From assembly GCA_027563935.2 (NCBI GenBank), contig CM050451.1:102761565-102825564 (forward strand): a DNA stretch of 64,000 bases, in the 5' to 3' direction. The notes below the pieces were generated by a model that worked only from the letters and a program-made list of their open reading frames with translations, had not been told where the DNA came from and did not search any database. This DNA is from Costus lasius. Its lineage: Eukaryota; Streptophyta; Magnoliopsida; Zingiberales; Costaceae. Each line of letters opens with the position of its first letter. The stretch's first letter is position 1. The position numbers and the translations under genes are program-made. Of the stretch, positions 23,401 through 32,344 are shown piece by piece.

Positions 23401-26400
23401 GCGGGCTGCCATGAGACGGTATGCACAGCTACGCGCCACAGCAGCGTGCGTACCCTGGAGAAGCTGGATGGGCCGAGGGGCCTGAAGAGGAAGTTGATGT
23501 ATGGGGGGATTGGGGCCCCACGGGAGGTGAGCAAAAAGCATGGTGCCGACGCGTCGGTTTGAGACTCATGATCCTAGCAGAAGATGAGGAGAAAGACCCT
23601 GCTAGAAGGAGACGCTCGAGCAACTTGGGACCCTGGAGAAGGCACAAGCTATAGTTTTCTTAAATAAATTTTGAGCAGCCTCTCACCGTGGAGGAGGCAC
23701 AAGCTGTACCAAGGCCGGTTGGTGCTTCCGGCCAGCTCATCGTGGGTCCAGAAAATTCTTCGTATCGACTTGCTCTTCCACTAGATGGTTAGAATTCTAC
23801 GAGGGAAGACGAGATAGTTGTCCGTACACAGTTCCCAACATTTATGACTAGTCTTGGGGACAAGACTTCTTCTGGTGGGGGACAAATTGTTACAGATGGA
23901 CCAGCTTAGGCCCAGTGGAAGATTTACACGAGGAGAGGGCCCAAGCCCAATAGTGAGGGAAAAGGATGGTGGAATACCAAGAGACATTCATGAATGAGGA
24001 TTTAATGTGGAGACATTCATGAATGAGATTTAATGTGGAATACCAAGAGACATTCATGAATAAGGATTTAATGTGAAGACGTTCATGAATGAGATTTAAT
24101 GTGGAATACCAAGAGACATTCATGAATGAGGATTTAATGTGGAGACATTCATGAATGAGATTGAATAGACTAAGAGGTATTTATATGGGGAGTGAGGGAT
24201 GGAGAGGATAGTTAAGGTTTTTGATTTGTGAGTTTTGGGTTCTTTCGAGAGATAACTCGTCACCATCTGGTGGCTTGAGGGAGGGTTCCATCTTGAATCC
24301 TATCAGATACTAAGAACAATGCCACCCATAATGAAGCCCTCTCTCAGATTATTTGCAACAACTCCAGCAGAAATTAATTGTGAAGGGGCAGTCCACCATG
24401 CTGTATAAGGAGAGGTGCCGGTACTTAGTATAAATAAGAACGCATCTCTTCTCCCCTCTTGCCGCTACCTCCCCTCCTCCGTGTGACTGTGAGCTCCAAG
24501 GAAGGCCAAGGCTTGATCCTTTCTCCTAGACTAGCACTAAGTGCAAAGCGAGGTGGTGTTCAAGGGGTCATTGTGTGGGATAAAGGGCAAAACACTCTAT
24601 CAATCACTAACCTCACACCCTTCAAAAATAAAAATTTTATCCTCTAAAAAAGGAAAATCAATTTCAGACAACATTTCCACTGCGTTTATTATAGTTAAAA
24701 ATCTATTTATTGGCGGTTTTCCCCAACATAGATCTATTTCGAACAGATACAAATAAATTGCAATAAATAGTACACAAAGCAACTAAAGCAACAAAAAGAG
24801 TCAATAGTTGCAAGCATGAGGATGCTTAGACTTCTTAATATAAAGCAAACAAGTCATCTAGGAAGGAGGAGTTATCGATGACAAATTGCAAGTATTTGTT
24901 TTTGGACATTGTCATATTTGGCTTAGCTGCAGCTAGTATCAATACCCGAAGTGCAAAGCCTGATGTACGCTGCACTTGTTGGACAGCATCATCTGAGATT
25001 TCATTTTCATAGACAAGAATCTAAGAGCATTTCCCTTGCTGTTTAATAAAAATTGTGATTGTTGATTGCTGACCTCTTGCCTCTTAAAGTAGCAACTTCT
25101 TCAATTATACCCTTGCTTAAATGTGAAATATTCTCTACTGGGCCAAGAGTAAACCATCAAGAAAAAAGGGGCAACTGATTTTGTCTTGTATAGTAACCAA
25201 TCAGGTTAAGTATAATCTATTTCCATTGAATAATGAACTCTTGGTAAGTCCGCTAAGTGACACGGGCTATGCAAGGCCTAACAAAGAAACCTAACTTGAG
25301 AGATTAAGGTACCTTAGGTTCATTGATGGAGTTTTGACAAGATTTCCATAATTATATGCCTTTGGAGTACAGATATTAGTCTTCTCATATCTAAAAGATT
25401 TGAATGATGGAAACTAAAAGCACGAGTTTATGCTGCCTTTGCTAGAGCCTCTTTTGACTCTTCAAACTCAAACAATTTCATTTCAGACCTTTCCAGGAAG
25501 TGGTTGGAGCTCTTATGCCATGACATCTCTAGAACTAAGGAGGGTGAGGCAATACAACTCACCATTGAAAGAAACGAGAATGTTACAAAATTCATTCAAA
25601 GACCACACAAAATGACATTTATGATTAAGTAAGAAGAAGTTCATACTATATTATAAGTTGTTGTCAAAGAAACATTGTGCTAATTGCTACCGTACAAATA
25701 AATGCAAGAAAAAAGAACAACTGAAGGATCTAAACATCCTTGAATGGACCTCTTATAAATTTACAAGACCAAAAATAGCCAGGTAATTCTTCTAGAAGGA
25801 TGGTTTCACACACTGATATGTGAGGAAGGGCATAAATTCTAAACTATAAATATGCGTACTTAATTTAAAATGCATTAATTATAGTAAAGTAGATATTTAA
25901 TTAAAATGCAATATACTGAAGACTGTTTTGTGTATGATATAACATTTGTAATTTATATAATTAACTAAATGTTTGTTTTCCTGCATAACATTTCTAAGTA
26001 CCATAAATTAATCACCTTTGACAGGAATCCAGAACATTGTACGAGAGAACAACACTGTAGAAAAGTAGTGTTACAAAGAACCGACTTACTGAAGCCATCC
26101 TAAGCAGATCACACATACATTTCAAGAAGCAGATAACAAATGAACTAGAAATTAAATTATCAACCCATTAGATATCTTGAGAAGCTCTAAAATCTGTATC
26201 CAGAATTTTTTTTTTACAGTATCCAGAAAATTTTGAAACTGATGTTCTTCGTTATTTTCCTTAGTTGTTCTTTTGGTAGAAAATATTCCTACACCATGCT
26301 TCAGCAAAAATAGGCAACAGAAACGGTAGGTATTGCCGTGAAGGTCACTTTCATAAAATGTTCTCAGCATTTTATGAATGAACAGCCTCCACCCAAATAT

Positions 26401-27407
26401 GACATACTGCCAAATGGTGAACAGGACTAAGTAACTAAAACCGCCCCTATTGTTATGCTAAAAAGGGAAGTCTCCAACTGCTAAACTATAAAAAGGATGA
26501 ATGAAAAATTAGGAAGTGATTATAGATCTAAATAAACAATGACAGCGACACTACCATCAATGACTTCTCCACATTCGCCTGCAAAAAGAGCACTTACCAA
26601 GTACACACGTAATATCCAGGTACAAAAATTTAGAGATGAAATAAAACATATAAATATATTTAAACTTTCATAAGAGAGTAAAAGTTCAAATCGACATAGC
26701 GAACAACAATAATAAATAACTCAAGGTAATAGCTGGTGATATCTCAGATAGAGCAAAAGGGAGAATGAGATCATAGATCAAAACACCAACCAGAAGAAGC
26801 TAACCAACTATAGAGATCTTATAACCATCTATAGCACCGTAAACACCACTCAATCAGGTAAATCAATTCCGCAACCTCCGTTCTAGAAATTGTTAACGCA
26901 ACGTAATCAAAAGATCAACAACATAACAGAGCTTGGATCTAAAAGGAAAGACGCTAACCGGCGCCACTCGCGTCGAAGGAACCCTTCCTCCCGCATCTGA
27001 TCCGGGTCGGGAAGCATCGGCCCGTCGGAGGTGAAGATCTCGCCATTCTGCTCCGGGACGAAGGCTTTTTCTTCGGCCTCCGGCGTCAAGAACGGCGATG
27101 GCGCGTGCGATAATCCGTACGCGTCCGGCGAGGCGGGCATGCTCCCGCCGCCGCCGTGTTGGTAATCGACGGAGATCTCCTCGGGGTGGAACCCGTACCC
27201 GCCGTCGGGGGCGGGAGGGAGATCGTACTCGGAGGGGTCTTTCGCGTGCTCGTCGGCGGAGAAGGAGTAGGCATCGTAGCGCTGGGAGGGGAGGCGGGGG
27301 TCATAACCGAGGTAGCCGTCGTCGAAAGGGCGGTCGGAGCCAGGCGGAGCGGCGGCGACCGTCTCCTCCTCGAGGTCGTGGCTGAATGCATCGAACTCAG
27401 ACGACAT
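17457..27407 (-). CDS. Clathrin light chain, three exons, 8.75-kb first intron
   Basis: Light chains bind the clathrin heavy chain and regulate coat assembly in endocytosis and at the trans-Golgi. Inferred exons: 27407-26959, 18209-18055 and 17939-17457. Exon 1 begins MSSEFDAF, carries an acidic, Gly/Pro-rich N-terminus and ends [11 protein letters not shown], the conserved entry to the helix. Exon 2 encodes the charged coiled coil that contacts the heavy chain (LELEEKEK, then [18 protein letters not shown]). Exon 3 has [38 protein letters not shown] and a Pro/Ala/Lys tail with three AKDxKDGAA-like repeats. Splice sites fit GT/AG. Exon 2 contains seven A residues (18174-18180 on the plus strand) where six would keep the frame; the seventh shifts it. 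With six A's the product would be 361 aa, usual for plant members. Family call is firm; the frameshift may be an assembly error. Confidence 0.9.
18493..18914. mobile_element. Foldback MITE, PIF/Harbinger (Tourist) type
   Basis: Terminal inverted repeats of about 24 bp, GGCCCCGTTTGGCCTAGCTT at the left and the reverse of GGCTCTGTTTGGCCTAGCTT at the right, flanked by TTA target duplications (18490-18492 and 18915-18917). 422 bp, no coding capacity. It lies in intron 1 of the clathrin light chain gene. Confidence 0.85.
18918..20949. other. Intron sequence of unknown origin
   Basis: Part of clathrin light chain intron 1. AT-rich, with no recognised domain; the short frame at 20068-20301 is not convincing. 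It may contain old transposon sequence. Confidence 0.5.
22006..22422 (+). repeat. 5' LTR of the 2.3-kb element
   Basis: Starts TGTTACAGACGGACC. Contains a 66-bp unit repeated three times (22103-22275) built on the palindrome CATTCATGAATG, then TTTTTATATGGGGAG, a possible TATA region, near 22298. The family of the adjoining primer site was not identified. Confidence 0.88.
22103..22275 (+). repeat. Six-copy palindrome array in the 5' LTR
   Basis: CATTCATGAATG (a perfect 12-bp palindrome) starts at 22103, 22132, 22169, 22198, 22235 (last base changed) and 22264. The spacing alternates 29 and 37 bp, that is, three 66-bp units with two palindromes each. Confidence 0.92.
22723..23562 (+). CDS. Gag-like ORF of the non-autonomous LTR element
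   Basis: 279 codons from the ATG at 22723, about 300 nt inside the 5' LTR end. The first 80 residues are strongly charged and probably coiled coil ([19 protein letters not shown], with ANEERRR-like heptads), as in the N-terminus of plant gypsy gag proteins. After about residue 100 the frame becomes Arg/Gly-rich without a recognisable capsid or zinc knuckle; an overlapping frame near 23001-23204 looks equally protein-like, so a frameshift is possible. No enzyme domain. It might assist packaging or be inert. Confidence 0.45.
   Translation: MTTTRSDARFEEIEKTLQDLLAREEHRRIAEAANEERRRVTDAANEERQRMINKESKTIKEDLLELKRLMKEILKGTQTMGVEEPAHSIHRPNWAANEQKARRRWLKGWMRWLVRLKRRRGCRHGAGRQPTGSHQSGREAFCMKEIWRAEDDGEPWDLTSKVRRQKGHTPKGRWQGERVGEYLAQTLTEPRRKANGLAASGEETKAGSRIWASVQQLGRGGQRKLAAGCHETVCTATRHSSVRTLEKLDGPRGLKRKLMYGGIGAPREVSKKHGADASV
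23888..24305 (+). repeat. 3' LTR of the 2.3-kb element
   Basis: Aligns end to end with 22006-22422. The palindrome array is present at 23985, 24014, 24051, 24080, 24117 and 24146 with the same 29/37 spacing; the third and fourth copies each carry one change. The two LTRs differ at scattered bases, so the insertion is not very recent. Confidence 0.9.
24545..26958. other. Rest of clathrin light chain intron 1, with coding-like remnants
   Basis: No complete gene. On the minus strand near 24840-25150, two stretches read like conserved protein ([18 protein letters not shown] and [20 protein letters not shown], then [20 protein letters not shown]). A plus-strand stretch near 25430-25620 contains [21 protein letters not shown] do not recognise the families. 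They could be captured gene pieces or decayed transposon protein. Confidence 0.35.
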
Positions 27408-27559
27408 CCCTTCGAGATTTCTCGTTTGCGATTTGGGTTACGCTGGTCTTCCGTGTGTTATTATTGTGTTTCTTCAACGGCGAGTGCGGTCGAAATGGAC
27501 GGTAGAGTTTGGTGATGGTTTGACTGTAACATATGATTGTATGCTGAAATCACGAATTT

Positions 27560-29030
27560 GCCCTTACGCGAAGGAGGAGAAGGATCAACCATCGTGCCAG
27601 CGACAGGAAGAGACACTAATTAATAATTATATCAAAATTAAGTTAAATATTAATAAATCAGAGCCCTTAAGATAAATTTATTAAAAATGTAATAATGACT
27701 AATGAAATTCACATATAGGAGAAATTTATCTCTATATTTGTAATTTATAGTCCCTATAATTTTCAAAATATACATAACCCTTATACTTTTTCTTTCGTTT
27801 TTTTTTAAAATATATTTATCTATTATGAATTATGAAATACTTCACTTTTATTTGGTTAATATTATTAACATGTATAGCTTTAATCTTTTTTTTACTAATT
27901 AGAACTTTACTGTTTTAAAAATAATTTATATTTTTTCCAATTTTTTATAGTTCTCATGTCTACAAATCACTCTATTTAATTTAAATTATTATAAAACAGC
28001 TACTAATTTCTATAATTATTCTTGTTTTACTTAAAATTTTAAATTAATTGCACAAAGTTTTCATTATAATTTAATTTGGATCTAAGGTCATAAATAATTC
28101 ATTTATGACTCATTATGACTATATTAATAAATTGATTTCACTATGCATAAGTGACTCATTTAATAAACGAGTTATATACTAACATGTAATTTGACAATGA
28201 CTTAACAACATATTTATTAAATAGGTTATTTATAAACCTAACCTTATATGACCATGATAACTTGTTTTTAAATGTACCATTTGTATGAGATAAATTATGT
28301 CATATATTGACTTGACCTATCCTATGTATGAGATAAATTATCTACTAATCGTAATTAAAACAAATTAAATTATTTACAAACCACATGTCTCCAATAACTA
28401 TAATGATTATAAATATCAACAAACCTATTGCGATTTAATAACATCATAATTATAATTTAAAATATATTAAAATCACATAATGACCTTAAATGCTATCAAC
28501 ATTCCAATATCAAAAAAATAACATCATAAGTTAAAATAATTTAAATTACATCATTATCTAAATTCAAAATATCATATTTGACATTTCATATAATAGTTTC
28601 GCTTACACATTAGTCAAATATTCGCTCTATCTAAATAATTTGGGGATTCTTAAACTCATCCCGAATTCATACTCGAACCCAAACTAATTAAGTATATATA
28701 TTTAGTAATATGTTTACTATATTACTATAGTCCACTATAATACATACTTTCTTTTTATTTTCAACTTATTTAATTCTTTTATTTTAATTAAATATTTTTA
28801 ATTTTTACATTTTAATACAAATGAAATTTTATCCTGGAGAACTGTTGAAAAATAAAAAGATTGGGAAAACAATAATAAAATAGAATACTGATTTTCAGTA
28901 ATGTATAATGGAGTCGAAACAGTAGGGAAAAAAAGACGTAAAGTGTTCAGTAACAGAAAAGATTTCAAAAAAAGAATGATAAAAATACTACTCATTTTCA
29001 GAAATCTAAATGGGAAACAAAAAAATTTTG
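27560..29030. other. AT-rich intergenic region with no gene seen
   Basis: Upstream of the clathrin light chain start and downstream of the tRNA terminator. Very AT-rich; holds one copy of the dispersed repeat at 28146-28250 and nothing else I can name. Confidence 0.55.
28146..28250. repeat. Dispersed repeat, copy 2
   Basis: CATTTAATAAACGAGTTATA and the following AATTTGACAATGACTTAACA parallel the copy at 1019-1115. More decayed, with many C-to-T type changes. Confidence 0.4.
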
Positions 29031-29033
29031 AAT

Positions 29034-29042
29034 AAAAAAAAA
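29034..29042 (-). terminator. RNA polymerase III terminator of tRNA-Leu
   Basis: A run of nine T residues on the minus strand starts 7 nt after the tRNA discriminator base. Confidence 0.85.
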
Positions 29043-29048
29043 TTTCAA

Positions 29049-29129
29049 TGTTGAGAGTGGGATTTGAACCCACACCCTTTCGGACCAAAACCTTAATCTG
29101 GCGCCTTAGACCAACTCAACCATCTCAAC
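29049..29129 (-). tRNA. tRNA-Leu(AAG)
   Basis: 81 nt on the minus strand, no intron. The acceptor stem GTTGAGA/TCTCAAC pairs perfectly and the discriminator is A. The anticodon loop TTAAGGT (anticodon at 29094-29092) is closed by CCAGA/TTTGG with one G-T pair. The long variable arm TCCGAAAGGG is typical of leucine tRNAs, and the T arm is GTGGG-TTCAAAT-CCCAC. Internal A and B boxes (TGGTTGAGTTGG and GGTTCAAATCC) are present. Confidence 0.93.
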
Positions 29130-29181
29130 TATTTGTTTAGTTATGGAATATACATTTTGTTCACCTGCATCAGGAAATGAC

Positions 29182-29729
29182 TAGGGATAGCAAGAAAATC
29201 CATCCCCGACCTCGACCCGAAGTCAACAAGAAAACCCGATAAGATAAAGTCAGGTCGAGGTCAGGTATGAGAATTAAGGTACCCACTCCAAAAAAATATA
29301 ATGATAAATTTATCCCTTTTTAATTATAATCTAATTACTAAATTTATAATAATTTGATGCTTTATTAATTATTATTATTATTATTTATGTATAAATGATT
29401 GCATAGTTTGTGTAAAATATTTTTATTTATATATTATGAATATATAATACAAATTATTTTTAAAATAATTATTTATAATATATAATTATTTTTTAGGTCG
29501 ATCGAGGTCGAGTTTCCCTGCAGGGTTGGGTTTTCTATACCCATCGGGTTCGGGGTCGGGGTCGAGGTCAAGGTTGGGGTCGGGGTCGGGGTCGGGATCG
29601 AGTTTGGGGTTGGGGTCGAGGTCGAGGTCGGATTTGGGGTTGGGGTCGGGTCGGGGATGGATTTGGAAAAGTCGGGGCCGAATCAGAAATGACAAAACCC
29701 GACCCCGACCTGCCCCGGTATCATCCCTA
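29182..29729. mobile_element. Candidate hAT-like non-autonomous element
   Basis: Left end TAGGGATAGC and right end ATCATCCCTA are near inverted repeats. Flanking 8-mers GAAATGAC and AAAATTAC match at six of eight bases, as expected for an old hAT insertion. The interior is AT-rich in the middle with GACC/GGTC-rich arms. No coding sequence. Confidence 0.45.
29537..29655 (+). repeat. GGGGTCG-type simple repeat
   Basis: Reiterations of GGGGTCGAGGTC and GGGGTCGGGGTC. Open frames on both strands (Gly/Ser/Arg-rich and Asp/Pro-rich) are products of the repeat. Confidence 0.85.
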
Positions 29730-29779
29730 AAATTACGCTCTACTACCAGGATTCATTTGCAGAAGATGCCGATTGCCGG

Positions 29780-29883
29780 AAAATGCTGAAAGTAGTGGCA
29801 TTACCTACTCAATTAGGTGGTGAACTACCAGAAAATGCTAAAAGCAGTGGCATTACCTACTCAATTAGGCGGTGAACTGCTAA
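29780..29883 (+). repeat. 52-bp tandem duplication
   Basis: Two adjacent copies (29780-29831 and 29832-29883) sharing GTGGCATTACCTACTCAATT, with a few substitutions. Non-coding. Confidence 0.85.
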
Positions 29884-29912
29884 AATGCTTACACGTGTAT
29901 CATCAAATTTGA

Positions 29913-29939
29913 CCCCCCCCCTCTCTCTCTCTCTCTCTC
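29913..29939 (+). repeat. Poly-C and (CT)n microsatellite
   Basis: Eight C residues followed by about nine CT units. Confidence 0.9.
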
Positions 29940-30296
29940 GTCTCTCCACTCCTCTACTCAAGTTTGACTTTTCCTCTTTTGACTTTGCTCCGAGCTTTGA
30001 CGACCGACTCTCGACTTTGGTGATTGGCTCCTAACTCCCAATTTCTGTCTCTCGGCTTCGCCCTTCGCTCTCTGCTCTGTTGTACTGTTTGATTCTATTA
30101 ACTGAAAAATTTATAAATACATATAATTATAAATTACAATAAAAATAATTTTTTCTAATATGAAAGCATATATAAATTTTAGAATTATATAATACAATAA
30201 TATATATATTTTTTAAGCTATTACATGTGTGAATTTCATCTTTAAGGTGACTAATCCTAAATTTTTTTACAAGAGTTCCCCTTATATTATATACAT

Positions 30297-30300
<4 letters not shown>

Positions 30301-30335
<35 letters not shown>
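30301..30335 (+). repeat. (AT)n microsatellite
   Basis: About 17 uninterrupted AT units in AT-rich sequence downstream of the Harbinger remnant. Confidence 0.9.
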
Positions 30336-30336
<1 letters not shown>

Positions 30337-30555
30337 CAACATAATATATAGTAACCATAATACATCACAAGTATAGAACAATATGAACTTTTCAAGTATA
30401 AAATTGAAAAGTAAATCCAAACTCATATAATTTATAACTGTACCATCTAACCAAAATAATAAATTATATATTACATATCAAAAAGATGTTGCACTTTATT
30501 ACAACAGCATTCATACTAATAACAAACCATTGTAAATGTGTTTAAATCACACATA

Positions 30556-31690
30556 TTATGCCATTAGACTTAGAGCAATCTGATTACGCTGCATATCTAT
30601 TTGAATAATATTTATTTGCTCTTTAACAACTTTCTCACTAACTTCTAGATCAGCCTCAATACTAAAATCAATATTAGTATCACAGTCTTGAAAAATCTCA
30701 TCAGATGTCGTTGTTTACCTAATATAATTATGTAGTATCATTAATGCAACTACAATTTTAAATTGAGTCTCAAATGCAAACGACGATATATCGCGGAAAA
30801 TATTCCACCTCTTCTGTCACACTTCAAAAGTCTGTTCAATACAACTTCTAAGAAAAGAATGTGTTTTATTAAATACTTCTTTAAGGCCTCATAGTGAATG
30901 CCCTTGTTGATATTCTTGAAAATAATATCTCACTCCTCTGTATAGGCCAAGATACCCACTTATTTGTGAGTATCTGACATCAAACAAATAATATTTTCCT
31001 ATAAATTTCAAATAAAAATATAATTAGCAATTGTAGTCTTTCATAGAAAAAGAATAAAAGTTAAAATTTTGTATCGTACCTGGAGGAGGTTTTGGAAAAT
31101 TTAAAGTCAATGCTTTGGAATGAACATGTGCATCATGAGTTGTACCTTCATACCCAGCTAGTATATATGTAAATTTCATATCAAAGGAACATATAGCTAC
31201 CATGTTTTGGGTTGGTCGACCATTTCTTCCTATAAAATCGCAACTGATCATGCATGGAATGACTGCATCTATATGTGTTCCATCAATAACCCTAATGTAA
31301 TCCTATTAAAAAAACACGAGGATTTGTATAAAATAATATCAAACATATAAAATTTGAATGTGATAACATAATTTACCTTAAAATGAGTCATATAACAATT
31401 GTCATAAAATATTTCTTGTGAAGTATATCTAAATTCTCTATCAGTGGGCTCTATCATAACCTTTACAAGTTACACACTGATTTCAACACCTCATGGAAGA
31501 TTTTACTTATAGTTTCACCCCGAATGTTAAAATCTTTCTTGTGCTTGCCTATTCGATGCCCCCTTGCTAATATATAGAGAAAAAGCCCAACTTTTTCATA
31601 AATAGATATGTGCTTTGACAGGTTCAAATTATATGAGTTCTCTAAAAAATGACACAATTGTACAAATTTATTTTGCTCCATCCACATCAT
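30556..31690 (-). pseudogene. PIF/Harbinger transposase (decayed)
   Basis: DDE nuclease that would cut and paste its own element. From the N-terminal side: FVQLCHFLENSYNL and RGETISKIFHEVLKSVC (the helical region before the nuclease), then IDGTHIDAVIP with the first catalytic Asp, CDFIGRNGRPTQNMVAICSF, GYEGTTHDAHVHSKAL with the second Asp, and KYYLFDVRYSQISGYLGLYR where the third acidic position is Asp in LFD. The C-terminal part has KIVVALMILHNYIR and ends with a stop at 30556. Frames change several times and stop codons intervene, so it is dead as written. No clear start, no terminal inverted repeats and no Myb-like partner ORF were found. Confidence 0.78.
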
Positions 31691-31980
31691 TTTTCAACAC
31701 CTTTCTAAGTGTCCTTGTATTATTTCTCTCATCCATCCTATACCTGAATGGGATGATACCATACAAGTGGACTTATGTACATATGATAAGTAATACTCAT
31801 TCATAGCAAGTACAATATAATTAATCACATTCCACAATGGGTTTGTTTCATCATAAGATCCTCCAAATCACCAAACCCTTGTGTAGCATCACTATAACTA
31901 TTGTGACCATCCATATCTATACAAATAACAACATAACATAAGTAATCAATAATAAATATTAAATAATGGATATACTCTTA

Positions 31981-32110
31981 GGCCCTGTTTTTTTGGATGG
32001 AATCCACAGGGAAAAGAAAGGAAACTATATTGAATTTAGTAGCATTTCCTACTAGATTCAATGTGTTTTTTTTCTTTTTTCCTATGGATTCCGTCCAAGA
32101 AAACAGGGCC
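31981..32110. mobile_element. 130-bp Tourist-type MITE
   Basis: Inverted ends GGCCCTGTTTTTTTGGATGG and its partner ending CCAAGAAAACAGGGCC, flanked by TTA (31978-31980 and 32111-32113). Non-coding, about 290 bp from the start of the Harbinger remnant; TTA duplications are the mark of that superfamily. Confidence 0.88.
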
Positions 32111-32344
32111 TTAACAAACAAATAAAACATTACAAGTTCAACAAATATTAAACATCATAGCTTCAATAAATATAACATATCACATGGACAACAAATATAA
32201 AATATTACATAATATATTATATGAAACATAACATAAGTCACAAGTTCATCAAATATAACACATCACATTTCTCTCACTTGGAAAGTACGAAGAATCAGCC
32301 ATCGAGTATGAATAGAACAAGACTCAGGGAAGAACATATTAGAT

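Larger units (their letters stand above)
22006..24305 (+). mobile_element. Complete 2.3-kb non-autonomous LTR retrotransposon
   Basis: Two LTRs of 417 and 418 bp (22006-22422 and 23888-24305) begin TGTTACAGA; the 3' LTR ends CCTATCA and the 5' copy ends CCTATA. GATAC flanks both sides (22001-22005 and 24306-24310), a perfect 5-bp target duplication. A purine tract, GGTGGGGGACAAAT, precedes the 3' LTR. The interior is GC-rich and holds only a gag-like frame, with no protease, reverse transcriptase or integrase. Movement would need proteins in trans. Confidence 0.9.
20950..24544 (+). mobile_element. Copia-like LTR in intron 1, split by a nested element
   Basis: Begins TGTTAGTGTATATGCC, close to the TGTTAGTGTTTATGCCC start at 62852, and shares GTGTTGCTAAATACCTCTCA with that element (there GTGTTGCTAGATACCTCTCA). 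The sequence resumes after the nested insertion at 24311 with a TATA-like AGTATAAATAAG (about 24426) and a pyrimidine-rich leader. The end is uncertain: CACTAAGTGCA near 24544 mirrors the TGTTAGTG start, but no clean target duplication fits. Without the insert it is about 1.3 kb. No pol genes are visible, so it is probably a solo LTR. Confidence 0.55.

Noticed and set aside
22626..23534. 302-codon minus-strand frame
   Set aside because: Antisense to the gag-like frame of the LTR element; GC-rich composition keeps several frames open and no domain is recognisable.
20945..24531. TAGAC at 20945-20949 and 24527-24531 as a target duplication of the copia-like LTR
   Set aside because: The LTR would then end in CC instead of CA and a 5-bp match over this range is likely by chance; left unassigned.
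24600..24782. 60-codon minus-strand hydrophobic frame
   Set aside because: Too short, no family, within decayed intron sequence.
27156..27515. 119-codon plus-strand frame upstream of the clathrin light chain
   Set aside because: Antisense shadow of GC-rich clathrin light chain exon 1.
29486..29789. Asp/Pro and Gly/Ser repeat frames
   Set aside because: Translations of the GGGGTCG simple repeat.
30127..30426. 99-codon minus-strand frame
   Set aside because: Arises from the AT microsatellite and A/T-rich sequence.
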